64,000 nt of DNA from JAWUXM01 sp034111325 (GCA_034111325.1 JAWUXM010000016.1:38120-102119), one strand, 5' to 3'. Positions 46,107 to 56,631 are shown, counted from the stretch's first letter. Numbers and translations are program-made. Notes: a model not told the origin generated them from the letters alone.

Positions 46107-47378
46107 ATGTCTAGAAAAATGTTCACAAAACTCGAAAGAGAAATCGCCGGCAAATACTTAAAATCCAAAAGGAAGGAAAAGTTTATTTCAATAAATGGCT
46201 TTTTTTCCCTAACAGGGATAGCGCTCGGCGTTGCGACGCTAATTGTCGTTATGTCAGTTATGAATGGCTTTCGTACTGAGCTGGTAAAACGCATCTTGGG
46301 GATAAACGCCCACATCACCCTTTATGGCATACATGGCTATATTGATGATTATGACGAGAAAATCGCTTATCTCAAAACGCTTGACGGCGTGGTTGAAGCG
46401 AATCCACTTATCGAAGCGCAAGCAATGGGCAGCGCAAATAGCAACTCTGCTGGTGTTATGGTTCGCGGCATAGCAAAACAAGACCTTCTCGCTAAAAAAC
46501 TCGTTAGTGAAAATATAATTGAAGGTAGTTTGGATAATTTCGGCGGCAAACATGCAATTATCGTTGGCGAAGGTTTAGCGCAAAAATTAGCCCTGAGTAT
46601 CGGCGACCCAATAACCATTATCTCGCCACAAACCAACCGCACTGTTGTTGGTTTAATTCCTCGCCTGAAGGAGTATCATGTAGTGGGGATTTTCCGCATT
46701 GGTATGTATGAATATGACACCACAACTGCTTTTACGCCTCTCGAAATCACTAAAATCCAGTTTGGTCACAAAGCAAGAGGCAGCGTCGGCAGCATAGAAA
46801 TCAACCTCAACAACTTAAATAATAGCCAAGCTTTGGGTTATAAAATTTATAATGATTTTCGTAGCCGTGGCTGGGAGGTCAATGTTACTAACTGGCAGCA
46901 AGCGAATGAAAGTTTTCTTAATGCCCTGAAAGTTGAGCGTAATGTTATGTTCTTGATTTTAACCTTAATCATCATCGTCGCCGCCTTTAACATTATCTCT
47001 AGCCTTATCATGTTGGTAAATGATAAAAGCAAGAACATCGCCCTGATGCGCACCATGGGGATGAGCAAAGGCTCAATAATTCGTATTTTCTTTTTATGTG
47101 GCGCGTGGATAGGAATCATCGGCACGAGTATAGGAATATTTCTTGGTTTGTCTTTCGCCTATAATATTGAGTCTATTCGCCAATTTTTAGAAGGGCTAAC
47201 TGGTGTTGCTCTTTTTGACCCAATAGTATATTTCCTAACTGATTTACCAGTGGAGATCAACCTAATCAGCATTGCAAATGTCGCAGTAGTCTCCCTATTA
47301 CTCTCTTTCCTTGCGACTATCTACCCTGCATGGAAAGCTTCAAAATTAGAACCAGCTGATATATTGCGCTATGAATAA
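46107..47378 (+). CDS. lolC: Lipoprotein-releasing ABC permease LolC/LolE
   Basis: Inner-membrane permease that releases outer-membrane lipoproteins to LolA. An N-terminal helix (about 28-50), a large periplasmic domain and three C-terminal helices with the FtsX/MacB-like core (NIISSLIMLVNDKSKNIALM, then RTMGMSKGSIIRIF) are visible. The open frame reaches back to 46050, but LEREIAGKYLKSKRKEKFIS is the conserved start region, so the ATG at 46107 (or 46119) is preferred. It overlaps lolD by eight bases. Only one permease gene is present, as in other alphaproteobacteria with a homodimeric LolC/E type. Confidence 0.9.
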   Translation: MSRKMFTKLEREIAGKYLKSKRKEKFISINGFFSLTGIALGVATLIVVMSVMNGFRTELVKRILGINAHITLYGIHGYIDDYDEKIAYLKTLDGVVEANPLIEAQAMGSANSNSAGVMVRGIAKQDLLAKKLVSENIIEGSLDNFGGKHAIIVGEGLAQKLALSIGDPITIISPQTNRTVVGLIPRLKEYHVVGIFRIGMYEYDTTTAFTPLEITKIQFGHKARGSVGSIEINLNNLNNSQALGYKIYNDFRSRGWEVNVTNWQQANESFLNALKVERNVMFLILTLIIIVAAFNIISSLIMLVNDKSKNIALMRTMGMSKGSIIRIFFLCGAWIGIIGTSIGIFLGLSFAYNIESIRQFLEGLTGVALFDPIVYFLTDLPVEINLISIANVAVVSLLLSFLATIYPAWKASKLEPADILRYE

Positions 47379-48042
47379 AATCCTTGAAATTAACAATCTC
47401 AGCAAGAGCTTCAAGCAAGCAGGTAAAAGCTTAGAGATAATCAAGAAAGCCAATCTCAACATTAAACAAGGTGAGATTATCGCTCTTGTCGGGCAATCTG
47501 GCTCGGGGAAAACAACCCTCCTACAAACTATTGGCTTGCTTGATCGGGCGGATGAAGGAGAGATTTTTATCAATGGTACAGATTGCTCAAAAATCTCCGA
47601 GAAAGAGCGGACAATGGTGCGCCGCAAGGAGATTGGCTTCGTCTATCAATATCACCATTTAATGCCTGAATTCACTGCTTTGGAAAATGCTATATTACCG
47701 CTCAAAATTAATGGTCTAAAAAATAAAGAGGCTGAGAAAATTGGTAAAAACCTACTGAACGAAATAGGTTTGGGTGAAAGGCTAAATCATCGCCCTGCGC
47801 AACTTTCTGGTGGCGAACAGCAGCGTGTGGCTATTGCTAGAGCGATTATTCATAAACCTGCCCTTTTGCTCGCTGATGAACCTACTGGAAACCTTGACCC
47901 TGCCAACGCTGACAATGTTTTTGATATGTTTTTAAAAACCGTCAAAAAACATCAACTCACCTGTTTGATTGTCACCCATAATCAAGAATTAGCCAAAAAA
48001 TGTGACCGCATCGTCACTCTCAAGAATGGCGTCCTTTCTTAA
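47371..48042 (+). CDS. lolD: Lipoprotein-releasing ABC transporter ATPase LolD
   Basis: Powers lipoprotein release with the permease upstream. Walker A GQSGSGKTTLL is near 41-51, the signature LSGGEQQRVAIARAI near 144-158, and Walker B LLADEPTGNLDP near 167-178. The 223 residues are typical of the LolD/MacB ATPase family. Confidence 0.95.
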   Translation: MNKILEINNLSKSFKQAGKSLEIIKKANLNIKQGEIIALVGQSGSGKTTLLQTIGLLDRADEGEIFINGTDCSKISEKERTMVRRKEIGFVYQYHHLMPEFTALENAILPLKINGLKNKEAEKIGKNLLNEIGLGERLNHRPAQLSGGEQQRVAIARAIIHKPALLLADEPTGNLDPANADNVFDMFLKTVKKHQLTCLIVTHNQELAKKCDRIVTLKNGVLS

Positions 48043-48066
48043 AGAATTACCACAATTACTGCCTAT

Positions 48067-48768
48067 ATGACTCTGAAATTTTTGAGATATTTTATAATTT
48101 TAAACCTAGCAGCCTTTCTTGCTAATCATGCAAATGCAGAAGAACCTCCTCAACAATTTGATCTTTCCATAAATGGCACGATCAACTCTGACCAATATAC
48201 AAAAGAACAAGAAGCACTCATTAATTTTAAATATGATACGCAAAAATTAAGCGGCTTTGCCAAGTTTAATTTTGAAGCACAGCATCAACCAATTGATAAT
48301 GTTTTTTACAAAACCAAGGAACTTTATGATTATGAGCAACAATTTAATTATAAGGTAAAAGGTAATAACTATCTTGGCGCCTATTTACGCCATAAAGATA
48401 ATCATTTCGCAACCTCCGCTGGGCAAAATTACGACACTCTCTTATTTGGTTTTGGTAGCAAAATTAAATTCATCAATTTTGATTTATTTGTTGGGCAGCG
48501 CAGCACAGTAATCAATAACATCTATATCTACCGTCCTGCAATAAATTTTGAATATGACTATAATAAATTCCTCTTTAACAACCGCACTTCCATGCTTAGA
48601 GGTTCTGCCTTTAAAGTCTTTCAAACTAAAAGTGAGCTCTCCTATAAATTAAGCAAAAGAATTTATTTGAATTTCACTTCAATCTATGAATCCACCAAAG
48701 ACCGCACATCAACTAACTTTGAACGCTCCAGCACTATTGGGTTCAAATTTAGATTTGGCAGGAAGTAA
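48067..48768 (+). CDS. DUF481 family outer-membrane beta-barrel protein
   Basis: Signal peptide (about 1-24, ending NHANA) followed by alternating amphipathic strands typical of DUF481 (YdiY-like) proteins, for example QQFNYKVKGNNYLGAYLRHK and SSTIGFKFRFGRK at the end. The 233 residues are normal. The natural role is unknown. It lies 24 bases after lolD and may share its transcript. Confidence 0.78.
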   Translation: MTLKFLRYFIILNLAAFLANHANAEEPPQQFDLSINGTINSDQYTKEQEALINFKYDTQKLSGFAKFNFEAQHQPIDNVFYKTKELYDYEQQFNYKVKGNNYLGAYLRHKDNHFATSAGQNYDTLLFGFGSKIKFINFDLFVGQRSTVINNIYIYRPAINFEYDYNKFLFNNRTSMLRGSAFKVFQTKSELSYKLSKRIYLNFTSIYESTKDRTSTNFERSSTIGFKFRFGRK

Positions 48769-49207
48769 GTGAAATATCGGGTTTAGCATGTAGCAGAAAT
48801 CCTGTGTAATACTTATAAAGTGTCAACAACAAAACACCAACCTGCCACTTCAATACATCCATCCTCCAAGAACGTCATACCGGGTGATCCGGTATCTTCA
48901 CAACTTTCTGCATACGGAAAGTTTCATTCTTAACAATCATACTCACAATATGTGGATACTAAGCAGATTCTGAAACAAGTTCAGAATGACACCGTTCTTG
49001 TGGTAGTTTTCCCTAAAACAACAAAGTATAATTGCTTTAAACCGCTTGCTCTTAAACCTTGCCAAAACCCATAATCTCTAAATCTGAGGATTTTTGTGAT
49101 GATTTTTAGCAAATGTCGTTTATGAGTGAGCGATGTGTATCCCTTATACACGAGTCGAAACGAATAAAGGCTATTTACTAAAAAGGGCACAAAAAGACCA
49201 GATTTAT
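48769..49207. other. Intergenic region with family A remnant, a 28-base direct repeat and a family C repeat
   Basis: No protein gene was seen. It holds a degraded family A unit (48962-48989), the first copy of a direct repeat CAAAGTATAATTGCTTTAAA (49023-49050) whose second copy is at 49336-49363, and a family C element (49075-49206). The direct repeat contains TATAAT. Confidence 0.7.
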
Positions 49208-49330
49208 TCGGAGAGGTGGCTGAGCGGGCTTGTGCGTCAATAAAACAGCATGGTATGCTGTTTTTAGCAAACAAGCGGGAGGAATCTGTGATTCCGACCT
49301 GGCGGCGGAGCAAAAGCAACGAGCTTTTTG
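49208..49330 (+). other. Truncated tRNA-Ser 5' part followed by a hairpin-rich segment
   Basis: GGAGAGGTGGCTGAGCGG is identical to the first 18 bases of the intact tRNA-Ser at 49416, then the sequence diverges. It continues with nested stems: GCTTGT / ACAAGC around AAAACAGCAT / ATGCTGTTTT, then GGAATC / GATTCC, then GCAAAAGC / GCTTTTTGC. No T-arm and no matching acceptor arm follow, so it is not a working tRNA. It may be a structured RNA remnant or a rearranged tRNA-linked insertion site. Confidence 0.6.
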
Positions 49331-49415
49331 CGACCAAAGTATAATTGCTTTAAACCGCTTGCACAAAAACCTTGTGATACAGTAATAATATAGTACAAAA
49401 CTCATTCTCAAATTC

Positions 49416-49503
49416 GGAGAGGTGGCTGAGCGGTTTAAAGCGCACGCTTGGAAAGTGTGTTGAGGGCAACCTCACGCAGGTTCGAATCCTGTCCTCTCCG
49501 CCA
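49416..49503 (+). tRNA. tRNA-Ser (GGA)
   Basis: 88 bases with the long variable arm of serine tRNAs. The acceptor arms are GGAGAGG and CCTCTCC, the anticodon GGA lies in CTTGGAAAG, the T-loop is GGTTCGAATCC, and CCA is encoded. The upstream partial copy shares its first 18 bases. Confidence 0.97.
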
Positions 49504-49553
49504 AATCATCTTGGTCAATCCGCCATGTAGCTGGAACAAAATACACTTTATAC

Positions 49554-49582
49554 TTGCATAGGGGCTAGAATTATGATATAGT
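49554..49582 (+). promoter_or_regulatory. Sigma-70-like promoter for the repeat-protein gene
   Basis: TTGCAT and TATAGT are separated by exactly 17 bases, about 37 bases before the start codon, which itself follows GAGGGTGAA. Confidence 0.6.
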
Positions 49583-49618
49583 CCTTTCTTTAAGTTAAAC
49601 CGTATTAATGAGGGTGAA

Positions 49619-51349
49619 ATGAAGAACATAGCGCCAATAGCTTTATCAACTACGTCTCACAATAGCACCTCAATAACAGAACAAAGTCCATATTATGGAC
49701 TAGGTCAACTTCTAGCAAAAACACCAGGTTTTAGAGGACCTATCTCCTTATTGCAAAGACTATCCACCGCTATTGCTGGCGCCACAGGCAATAATCAACA
49801 TTCTAACGAGGCGGCTGGGCAAATTAATAAAACCTCCGAGAAGGTTACACTCCTAGATCAAGTAGATATAAAAGAGTTTCAGGTTAATATTAATGTTAAT
49901 AGCACCCAAGCAGCACCGTCAACAGCTACCTTAAGTGATGGTGGGTTTGTTGTTTCTTGGGAAGACCAAAAATCACTTAACCCTAGGAAAAGTGAAATTA
50001 TTGCCCAAATATATAATGTCAACGGCACTAAACTAGGAGGTGAATTTCGAGTTGATGAGCCCATTACTGACCATCAGGGACAGGTGCCATTTAAGCCTCA
50101 AATTATACCTCTGGAAAACAACCAGTTTTTTATTAAATGGCAACATGGAGATCTCTCTTACACTAAAAGATATAGTGGCAATGGTACTCAACAAGGAGCA
50201 GTAGTTCATAGCGCCCTCATTTATGATTCAATCACCTACCATCAGAATGGTAGCTTCACTGAAATTTCTGGCGCTAATGCCCAGCAATATTATGCTAGTG
50301 GTCAGAAAGACGGAGAGAGCATAACGATTCAGAGCTCCGAAAAAAACATTGCCTTACAAAACGGTGAATTTATTAGTTATTGGGTCGAATCAAGAGAAAA
50401 TAGTGGTCTTGGTGCTATACGAGCACAAATATATAGGGCTGATGGTGATAAAAAAGCAGAGTCATTCCTAGTTAGCACAACTAATGATAATACTTATCAC
50501 TCCTCTCCATCAGCTACAGCCTTACAAAATGGTGGTTTTACCATTGTTTGGAAAGATACACCGCCAAGTCGGAGTAGCGATAAAATCATTGGCAAAACAT
50601 ATGATGCTAAGGGTGTTCAGCAAGGAAAAAGGTTTCAGGTTAGTAGTAGCCATCTTTACAACTACTCTCCTTTAGTTACCTCATTAAATAAAAAATTTAT
50701 GATCAGTTGGTTAGGGAGAAGAGAAGAGGCTGTTCCAAATTATGACATCCTTAGCCAAATATATGATTCCAATGGTGTTCGACAAGGAAACCCATTCCAT
50801 GTCAATACTGAAACTCATATCAGCTTCCCTAACGGTGCATCAACCAGACTGCTAAAAGATGGTGGATTTTTTATCACTTGGCAAGGCAGAGAAGACAATA
50901 GTACTTATCTTGGAATATTTGGACAAAGATTTGATATTAACGGCACAAAAATAGCAATAGATAAGCCTTCAATAACAGTACCTCAACCTCAACCAGAACC
51001 TCGGCCAGAACCAGAGCCTCGTCCAGATCCAGAACCAGAACCTCGTCCAAATCCAGAACCAGAGTCAGAACCAGAAACGCAGTTACCTATGTTAGGTATA
51101 GCTGCAGGTGCTTTTGCGACACTATGTTTGTGCCTAGCTGGAAAACGCCGTAATGCAAACCCTGCTGCACCAATAGAAGCTGCACACCCCGCTCCAAATG
51201 TTATAGCAGTATATGACGAGGCGAATGCAGAACCAATGGAAAGAAAAGAAGCTGCACCCCCTAATCCAAATGCATCCCCTAATCCAAAATGGACAGAAAG
51301 AAATGCATATCATTCGAAGGACGCACCTAATAATAGCATTCAAATTTAA
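49619..51349 (+). CDS. Six-repeat beta-rich protein with P/E-rich stalk and C-terminal membrane segment
   Basis: A ribosome binding site GAGGGTG lies five bases before the ATG. Residues about 95-450 contain six repeats built around ATLSDGGFVVSWED and IIAQIYNVNGTKLGGEFRV; later copies are ATALQNGGFTIVWKD and TRLLKDGGFFITWQG. Such repeats occur in calcium-binding hemolysin-like or adhesin proteins and probably form beta sheets. A P/E/R/D-rich stalk (about 455-490) follows, then LPMLGIAAGAFATLCLCLAG and a basic KRR, which look like a single membrane span, and a proline/alanine-rich tail of about 70 residues. Surface adhesin or effector is a guess; no homologue is recognised with certainty. Confidence 0.75.
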   Translation: MKNIAPIALSTTSHNSTSITEQSPYYGLGQLLAKTPGFRGPISLLQRLSTAIAGATGNNQHSNEAAGQINKTSEKVTLLDQVDIKEFQVNINVNSTQAAPSTATLSDGGFVVSWEDQKSLNPRKSEIIAQIYNVNGTKLGGEFRVDEPITDHQGQVPFKPQIIPLENNQFFIKWQHGDLSYTKRYSGNGTQQGAVVHSALIYDSITYHQNGSFTEISGANAQQYYASGQKDGESITIQSSEKNIALQNGEFISYWVESRENSGLGAIRAQIYRADGDKKAESFLVSTTNDNTYHSSPSATALQNGGFTIVWKDTPPSRSSDKIIGKTYDAKGVQQGKRFQVSSSHLYNYSPLVTSLNKKFMISWLGRREEAVPNYDILSQIYDSNGVRQGNPFHVNTETHISFPNGASTRLLKDGGFFITWQGREDNSTYLGIFGQRFDINGTKIAIDKPSITVPQPQPEPRPEPEPRPDPEPEPRPNPEPESEPETQLPMLGIAAGAFATLCLCLAGKRRNANPAAPIEAAHPAPNVIAVYDEANAEPMERKEAAPPNPNASPNPKWTERNAYHSKDAPNNSIQI

Positions 51350-51402
51350 ATGTAAATTTGAGGTAGGCATAAAAGGATGCTTGCAAGCCTCACAACTATA
51401 GA

Positions 51403-51431
51403 TTGCGAGGCATCGAAATTTATGTTATAAT
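51403..51431 (+). promoter_or_regulatory. Strong sigma-70-like promoter for the 186-aa gene
   Basis: TTGCGA, a 17-base spacer and a perfect TATAAT lie about 35 bases before the start codon, which is preceded by AGGAAATA. Confidence 0.68.
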
Positions 51432-51465
51432 TGCCTAAGATTTTTAACCTTTTATAGGAAATAAT

Positions 51466-52026
51466 ATGAGTAGGAGAAGAAGGAAAGACAGCAAAACAAA
51501 GCCCCTAGTAAACCAAGAAAATGTTGATATAATTGTTAAAATGATTGTTAAATTTAAGGAGAGTAACACGATGGATCCTGCCACCCATTGGGTACAAATC
51601 AGTAAATTCACTACAGCAGAACAATCTGCCGCTAAGGCTAAATATGATCTATTAACGAAAGTAACAACCCCAGCAGAAAAGCCTAAAACAAACTATGTGT
51701 TACGGCAAGAAGCACATCTAAAAAAACTTTTGGATCCTACAAGAAAGCGTCCCATTGAACTCTCCCCAACACCACCCAACAACTTTACCCTCTTGTCTAA
51801 ACGAATGAGTCCAAAATTGGACAAAAAACAAGTTAATTTCTCCGACCTGATTCCGCCGCTCATTTCTCCCAAAATAAAACATACAAGTATTTCTGACACC
51901 ATAAAAAATACTATGTCACAAACTAAGCCTCACGAAAAACAAAAAACCACATCATCCTGCGCTCCGCTAACCAGAGAAGAGGCATATGACATCGCATATG
52001 GTCGCTCACCACCTATCTCAAGATGA
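51466..52026 (+). CDS. Hypothetical basic protein, 186 aa
   Basis: Not recognised. It opens with the basic MSRRRRKDSKTKP, has a possible helical region at 18-70, then a proline-, serine- and lysine-rich, probably disordered segment (80-165), and ends APLTREEAYDIAYGRSPPIS. No signal peptide or membrane segment. It has its own promoter and ribosome binding site, and follows the repeat protein, so the two may be a linked accessory pair. Confidence 0.65.
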   Translation: MSRRRRKDSKTKPLVNQENVDIIVKMIVKFKESNTMDPATHWVQISKFTTAEQSAAKAKYDLLTKVTTPAEKPKTNYVLRQEAHLKKLLDPTRKRPIELSPTPPNNFTLLSKRMSPKLDKKQVNFSDLIPPLISPKIKHTSISDTIKNTMSQTKPHEKQKTTSSCAPLTREEAYDIAYGRSPPISR

Positions 52027-52111
52027 ACCGTGGTATTATATTAAAATTTGCTTTTATCTTGTGTAGAAGTTATTAAGGTCAGGGTTCCTGACAATTAAAA
52101 AAACTAAGATA

Positions 52112-52639
52112 ATGAATATAGATAAAATCGCAATTGGCAAAAACGCACCTGATGAAGTTAATGTTATAATCGAGATTCCTGCTGGCGGCTTGCCAGTGAA
52201 GTATGAAGTGGATAAAGAATCTGGCAGTTTGTTTGTTGATCGCTTCCTTTCGACCGCAATGTTCTATCCTGCAAATTATGGCTTTATTCCTCACACACTT
52301 TCTGATGATGGCGACCCTGCGGATGTTTTGGTCGTTACGCCTATTCCTGTAATTGCTGGATCAGTAATTCCTGTCCGTCCGATTGGTGTTTTACTTATGG
52401 AAGATGAAAGCGGCATGGATGAAAAAATCATCGCAGTTCCAATAAGCAAACTCACACCTTATTATGAAAACATAAATAGCTACGAAGATTTACCACGCAT
52501 TTTGCTTGAGCAAATCTCACATTTCTTTGAAAGATATAAAGATCTTGAAAAAGGCAAATGGGTAAAGATTACTGGCTTTGCAGGAGCCGAGAAGGCTAAG
52601 GAACTTATTAACCAAGCAATCGAAGCAGGAAAAAATTAA
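52112..52639 (+). CDS. ppa: Inorganic pyrophosphatase
   Basis: Hydrolyses pyrophosphate. Metal-binding [11 protein letters not shown] lies near 65-75, with [18 protein letters not shown] near 22-39 and YPANYGFIP near 51-59. The 175 residues match soluble type I enzymes. Start is the ATG giving [17 protein letters not shown]. Confidence 0.97.
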   Translation: MNIDKIAIGKNAPDEVNVIIEIPAGGLPVKYEVDKESGSLFVDRFLSTAMFYPANYGFIPHTLSDDGDPADVLVVTPIPVIAGSVIPVRPIGVLLMEDESGMDEKIIAVPISKLTPYYENINSYEDLPRILLEQISHFFERYKDLEKGKWVKITGFAGAEKAKELINQAIEAGKN

Positions 52640-52673
52640 TCTTTTTGCACCCTTTTTAGCATTACGTTGAAAC

Positions 52674-52694
52674 CCCCTCCCCTAATAACAGGGG
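52674..52694. repeat. Hairpin CTCCCCT / AGGGGAG after ppa
   Basis: A 7-base-pair stem around AATAAC between ppa and sdhE. Related in composition to the stems at 19260 and 45190. A weak terminator is possible. Confidence 0.5.
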
Positions 52695-52733
52695 AGAGAA
52701 CAAAGCGAATTATACACAATATTCAAACAGCAT

Positions 52734-53009
52734 ATGACAAACACCTTCGAAGATCGTAAAAAAAAATTAATTTACCGCAGTTGGCACCGTGGCTGTAAGG
52801 AGACTGACTTAATTTTAGGAGATTTCGCCAAGGAAGCATTAATGGCTTTTGATGAAGCACAGGTTGAGCTCTATGAGGAATTCCTTGAAGAGAATGATTG
52901 GGATATTTACGCATGGCTAACTGGCTCAAAGCCAACTCCAAAAGAATATAATAATTGGCTAATTGAACAAATCCGTGAATTTCTTGCAAAAAGATCTGCT
53001 GCTTTTTAG
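52734..53009 (+). CDS. sdhE: Succinate dehydrogenase flavinylation factor SdhE
   Basis: Promotes covalent FAD attachment to SdhA. The RGCKE form of the RGxxE motif occurs in YRSWHRGCKETDLILGDFA near 14-32, and YEEFLEENDWDIYAWLTG is the second family block. The 91 residues are standard. It lies upstream of mfd, separated by a family B repeat; this sdhE-mfd order is common in alphaproteobacteria. Confidence 0.93.
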   Translation: MTNTFEDRKKKLIYRSWHRGCKETDLILGDFAKEALMAFDEAQVELYEEFLEENDWDIYAWLTGSKPTPKEYNNWLIEQIREFLAKRSAAF

Positions 53010-53011
53010 GC

Positions 53012-53124
53012 GTCATTGCCTGAATCGTGTAACGATTCTAAGGCAATCTAGGAGATAAAAGGAGAGCTTCTTCTTTTAAGATTCTGGATCGCTCTACAAT
53101 TCTTTTCAAGAATTCAGGCAATGA
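53012..53124. repeat. Palindromic repeat family B, between sdhE and mfd
   Basis: Starts GTCATTGCCTGAATCG immediately after the sdhE stop and ends AATTCAGGCAATGAT. The arms are more diverged than in other copies. Confidence 0.85.
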
Positions 53125-53187
53125 TAATGGTAAGTTCAGACAAATAGTCTAATAATAACATAATTTTACTAGCACCCATTTTCAACA

Positions 53188-56100
53188 ATGTTCTCCCTAC
53201 CTAAATCTTTTGATAATATCTGTTTTGCTAATTTACCGTTAGATAGTGACGGTTTAATTATTAGCGATATATTCAAGCAGCAAAAGCAAGATTTGCTCTA
53301 TATTGCACTGAATGATCAACATGCTTTTGCCCTTGCTGAAAAGCTAAAATTTTTTCTGCCCGAAGCAGAAATAATCAACATCCCCGCGTGGGATTGCCTA
53401 CCATATGACCGCGCTTCGCCAAATCATAACATAATCAGCGAGCGCCTAACTAACCTTAGTAAACTACTGCATAAAACCAAACCAGCGATCATCATAACTA
53501 CGGTAAAGGCTGCCTTAACCCGTATGATACCTTGTGAATTAGTTAGTAAAAATTCCCTCACCATCGAGACTGGCAAGGAAATCTCCATGAATGAATTGAT
53601 CAATTTCTTGATCAATAATAGTTACATCCGCACGAATACGGTTAATGAAATTGGTGAATTTGCAGTTAAAGGTAGCATAGTGGATATTTTCACCAGCTCA
53701 TCATCTGAGCCTATTCGCATCGATTTCTTTGATAATATAATCGATAATATTCGCTATTTTGACCCTATCACCCAAATCAGCCATCAAAAAATCATACAAT
53801 TTACTTTAAATGCAGCGAGCGAAATTATCCTTGATGATGAACATGTAAAAAATTTCCGCAGCAATTATCGGCAAATTTTCGGCGCTCCTAGCAACAATGA
53901 TTTACTCTATACGCATATTAGTGAAAAGCGTCAATATATCGGAATGGAACATTGGTTGCCGCTTTTTTATAATTCTACCAATACCCTTTTTGATTATTGC
54001 CCTGACGCCATCATCATCAAAAGCAACCTCTTTGAAAATGCGGTAAGTGAACGTCGTAAAATAATTGAGGATTATTATCACACTCGTAAAAATGAGCGCC
54101 AAAATGATATAATCTATAATCCGCTCGCACCCAATGAACTCTATTTAACATCAGAAGAAATCACTGATATAATTTCCAGCAAACAAAATATTAATTTTAC
54201 TAATTTTGATACTGGGCGTTTTACGGATATTGATTTAGCCATCAAATCAATTCCTGACTTTCATGTTTTATCGCAAAGTAAAAAACAAAATTCAGTCGAA
54301 TTGCTCAAAGATTTCCTTAAAGATTTCCCTACGCAACAAAAAATCATCACTGGGTTTTCCGCAAGTGGTATAGAACGTCTCAAAACTATTTTACAAAATC
54401 ATGATCTGGAATCTGTCATTATCGAAAAATGGCAAGATGTCAGCAAACTGGCCAATGACCATATCGCAATAATTCTTCTTCCGCTGGAAAAAGGCTTCGC
54501 CAGCCCGCAATATGTCTTTATTTCCGAGCAGGATTTACTCGGCTCAAAAACTATGCGCCGTGTTAGTAAAAGCCGCAAAGCTGAGAAATTACTCATGGAG
54601 CTTTCCAGTTTGAGCGCTGATGAGTTAGTCGTACATAAGGAACATGGAATCGGCAGATTTGAGAAATTAGAAACAATTTCCGTACAAGGACGCGCGCATG
54701 ATTGCCTAAAAATTATTTATGATAATGATGATAAACTTTATCTGCCGGTTGAAAATATCAACCTCATCACACGCTATGGTGCTGCCGACGAATCAACTAA
54801 GCTTGATCGCTTAGGGAGCGCTGCATGGCAAGAACGTACAGCAAAACTCAAGAAAAAATTACGTGAAATTGCTGCTGATTTAATCAAAACTGCCAGCGCC
54901 CGTGAATTAATTAAAACGCAAGAATTTTCGCCGACAGAATCACTTATGCAAGAATTCACCGCCCATTTTAAATTTACCGAAACTGATGACCAGTTAAAAG
55001 CTATTGAAGATGTTACCGAAGATTTATCCCATGCAAAACCAATGGATCGACTCATTTGTGGTGATGTTGGCTTTGGCAAAACAGAAATCGCCTTACGCGC
55101 AGCCTTTATTGTCGTTTGCGAACATCAAGCGCAGGTGGCGATTATCGCACCTACCACCCTACTTTGCCGCCAACATTATAATAATTTCTGTGAGCGTTTT
55201 GCAGGTTTTGATATAAAAATTGCCCAGCTCTCACGCATGGTTACCCATACACAAAAGAAAGAAATTAAAACACAAATCGAAGCAGGAAAAATAGATATAG
55301 TCATCGGCACACATGCTTTGCTCGCTAAAGATATGAAATTTAAAAATTTGAATCTAATCGTCATTGATGAAGAGCAACATTTTGGTGTCACTCAAAAAGA
55401 AAAACTCAAACAGTTAAAATCAGGTCTGAATGTCCTTACACTCAGCGCTACACCAATCCCTCGTACATTACAAATGTCTCTCGCGGGAATTCGTGATCTC
55501 AGCCTTATTGCCACACCGCCAGTTGACCGTATGGCTGTGCGTAGTTACATCATGCCTTCTGATGGAGTGGTTTTGCGTGAAGCAATTTTGCGTGAATTTT
55601 ATCGTGGTGGTCGAGTGTTTTATGTCTGCCCACGAGTGAAAGATTTAGACATGCAGGAAGAGCGCATTCGTAAACTCGTCCCCGAAATTAAAATTATCAA
55701 AGCACATGGCGGAATGCCTGCTAGTCAGTTAGATAAAATCATGACTGATTTTTGCGATGGCGTTTATGATTTATTGCTTTCAACCACAATCGTTGAATCT
55801 GGCTTAGATATTCCTGAAGCAAATACAATAATTATTCACCGTGCTGACATGTTTGGGTTAGCGCAGCTTTATCAATTGCGTGGTCGGGTTGGCCGTAGCA
55901 AGATCCGTGCGTATGCATATTTTACCTTTGACGCTAAAAGACGCTTAACTGCAAATGCACTAAAACGCTTAGATGTTATGCGTACTTTAGACGGCCTTGG
56001 GGCAGGCTTCTCTCTTGCCTCTTATGATATGGATATTCGTGGTGCCGGAAATTTACTTGGTGAAGAACAATCAGGGCATGTAAGAGAAGTCGGTGTGGAG

Positions 56101-56631
56101 TTATATCAACAAATGCTCAAGGCGGAGATCAACAAACTCAGGAAAAATAAGGAGAAAAAAACTAAGAGCGAGCAAGAATTTGTCCCCAATGTGAATCTCG
56201 GAATTTCTGTACTGATACCTGATGATTATATTGCTGATCTCAGTGTGCGCATGGAATATTATCGTCGTATTGCTGACCTAAAAAATAAACAAGAAGCAGA
56301 GGAAATGATCGATGAGATGATTGATCGTTTTGGTAAAATCCCCGAGCAAGTAGAAAACCTCCTGCACATTATTGAGCTCAAACAATTATGCCTAAAAGCA
56401 AATGTTGATAAATTAGACGTTGGACCAAAAGGTATCGTTATCCGCTTCTATAAAAACCATTTTGAAAAGGTCGATAAATTAATGGAATATGTTTTCCATA
56501 ATAAAAAAATCAAAATCCGCCCTGATCAAAAATTAGTTCTCAACGATGATTTGACTAATGATGATAAACGTTTGGCTACAACGAAGAAATTGTTGGAAGA
56601 GTTACTTGCAATAGAAAAGCAGAATTATTAG
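53188..56631 (+). CDS. mfd: Transcription-repair coupling factor Mfd
   Basis: Removes stalled RNA polymerase and recruits UvrA. The N-terminal UvrB-like domain, the RNA-polymerase-interacting domain ([16 protein letters not shown]), and the RecG-like helicase motor with [19 protein letters not shown] and [15 protein letters not shown] are all present, followed by the TRG motif and the C-terminal D7 domain. 1147 residues, full length. Confidence 0.97.
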   Translation: MFSLPKSFDNICFANLPLDSDGLIISDIFKQQKQDLLYIALNDQHAFALAEKLKFFLPEAEIINIPAWDCLPYDRASPNHNIISERLTNLSKLLHKTKPAIIITTVKAALTRMIPCELVSKNSLTIETGKEISMNELINFLINNSYIRTNTVNEIGEFAVKGSIVDIFTSSSSEPIRIDFFDNIIDNIRYFDPITQISHQKIIQFTLNAASEIILDDEHVKNFRSNYRQIFGAPSNNDLLYTHISEKRQYIGMEHWLPLFYNSTNTLFDYCPDAIIIKSNLFENAVSERRKIIEDYYHTRKNERQNDIIYNPLAPNELYLTSEEITDIISSKQNINFTNFDTGRFTDIDLAIKSIPDFHVLSQSKKQNSVELLKDFLKDFPTQQKIITGFSASGIERLKTILQNHDLESVIIEKWQDVSKLANDHIAIILLPLEKGFASPQYVFISEQDLLGSKTMRRVSKSRKAEKLLMELSSLSADELVVHKEHGIGRFEKLETISVQGRAHDCLKIIYDNDDKLYLPVENINLITRYGAADESTKLDRLGSAAWQERTAKLKKKLREIAADLIKTASARELIKTQEFSPTESLMQEFTAHFKFTETDDQLKAIEDVTEDLSHAKPMDRLICGDVGFGKTEIALRAAFIVVCEHQAQVAIIAPTTLLCRQHYNNFCERFAGFDIKIAQLSRMVTHTQKKEIKTQIEAGKIDIVIGTHALLAKDMKFKNLNLIVIDEEQHFGVTQKEKLKQLKSGLNVLTLSATPIPRTLQMSLAGIRDLSLIATPPVDRMAVRSYIMPSDGVVLREAILREFYRGGRVFYVCPRVKDLDMQEERIRKLVPEIKIIKAHGGMPASQLDKIMTDFCDGVYDLLLSTTIVESGLDIPEANTIIIHRADMFGLAQLYQLRGRVGRSKIRAYAYFTFDAKRRLTANALKRLDVMRTLDGLGAGFSLASYDMDIRGAGNLLGEEQSGHVREVGVELYQQMLKAEINKLRKNKEKKTKSEQEFVPNVNLGISVLIPDDYIADLSVRMEYYRRIADLKNKQEAEEMIDEMIDRFGKIPEQVENLLHIIELKQLCLKANVDKLDVGPKGIVIRFYKNHFEKVDKLMEYVFHNKKIKIRPDQKLVLNDDLTNDDKRLATTKKLLEELLAIEKQNY

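Noticed and set aside
49208..49330. Second functional tRNA-Ser
   Set aside because: Only the first 18 bases match; there is no anticodon arm, T-arm or closing acceptor strand.
48981..49411. Minus-strand ORFs over the tRNA-Ser region
   Set aside because: They cross a family C repeat and the partial tRNA, and have no conserved features.
51090..51150. LPMLG followed by a hydrophobic stretch and KRR as a sortase signal
   Set aside because: The order looks like an LPXTG signal, but the protein continues for about 70 residues and no sortase is expected in this group; a plain membrane span is more likely.
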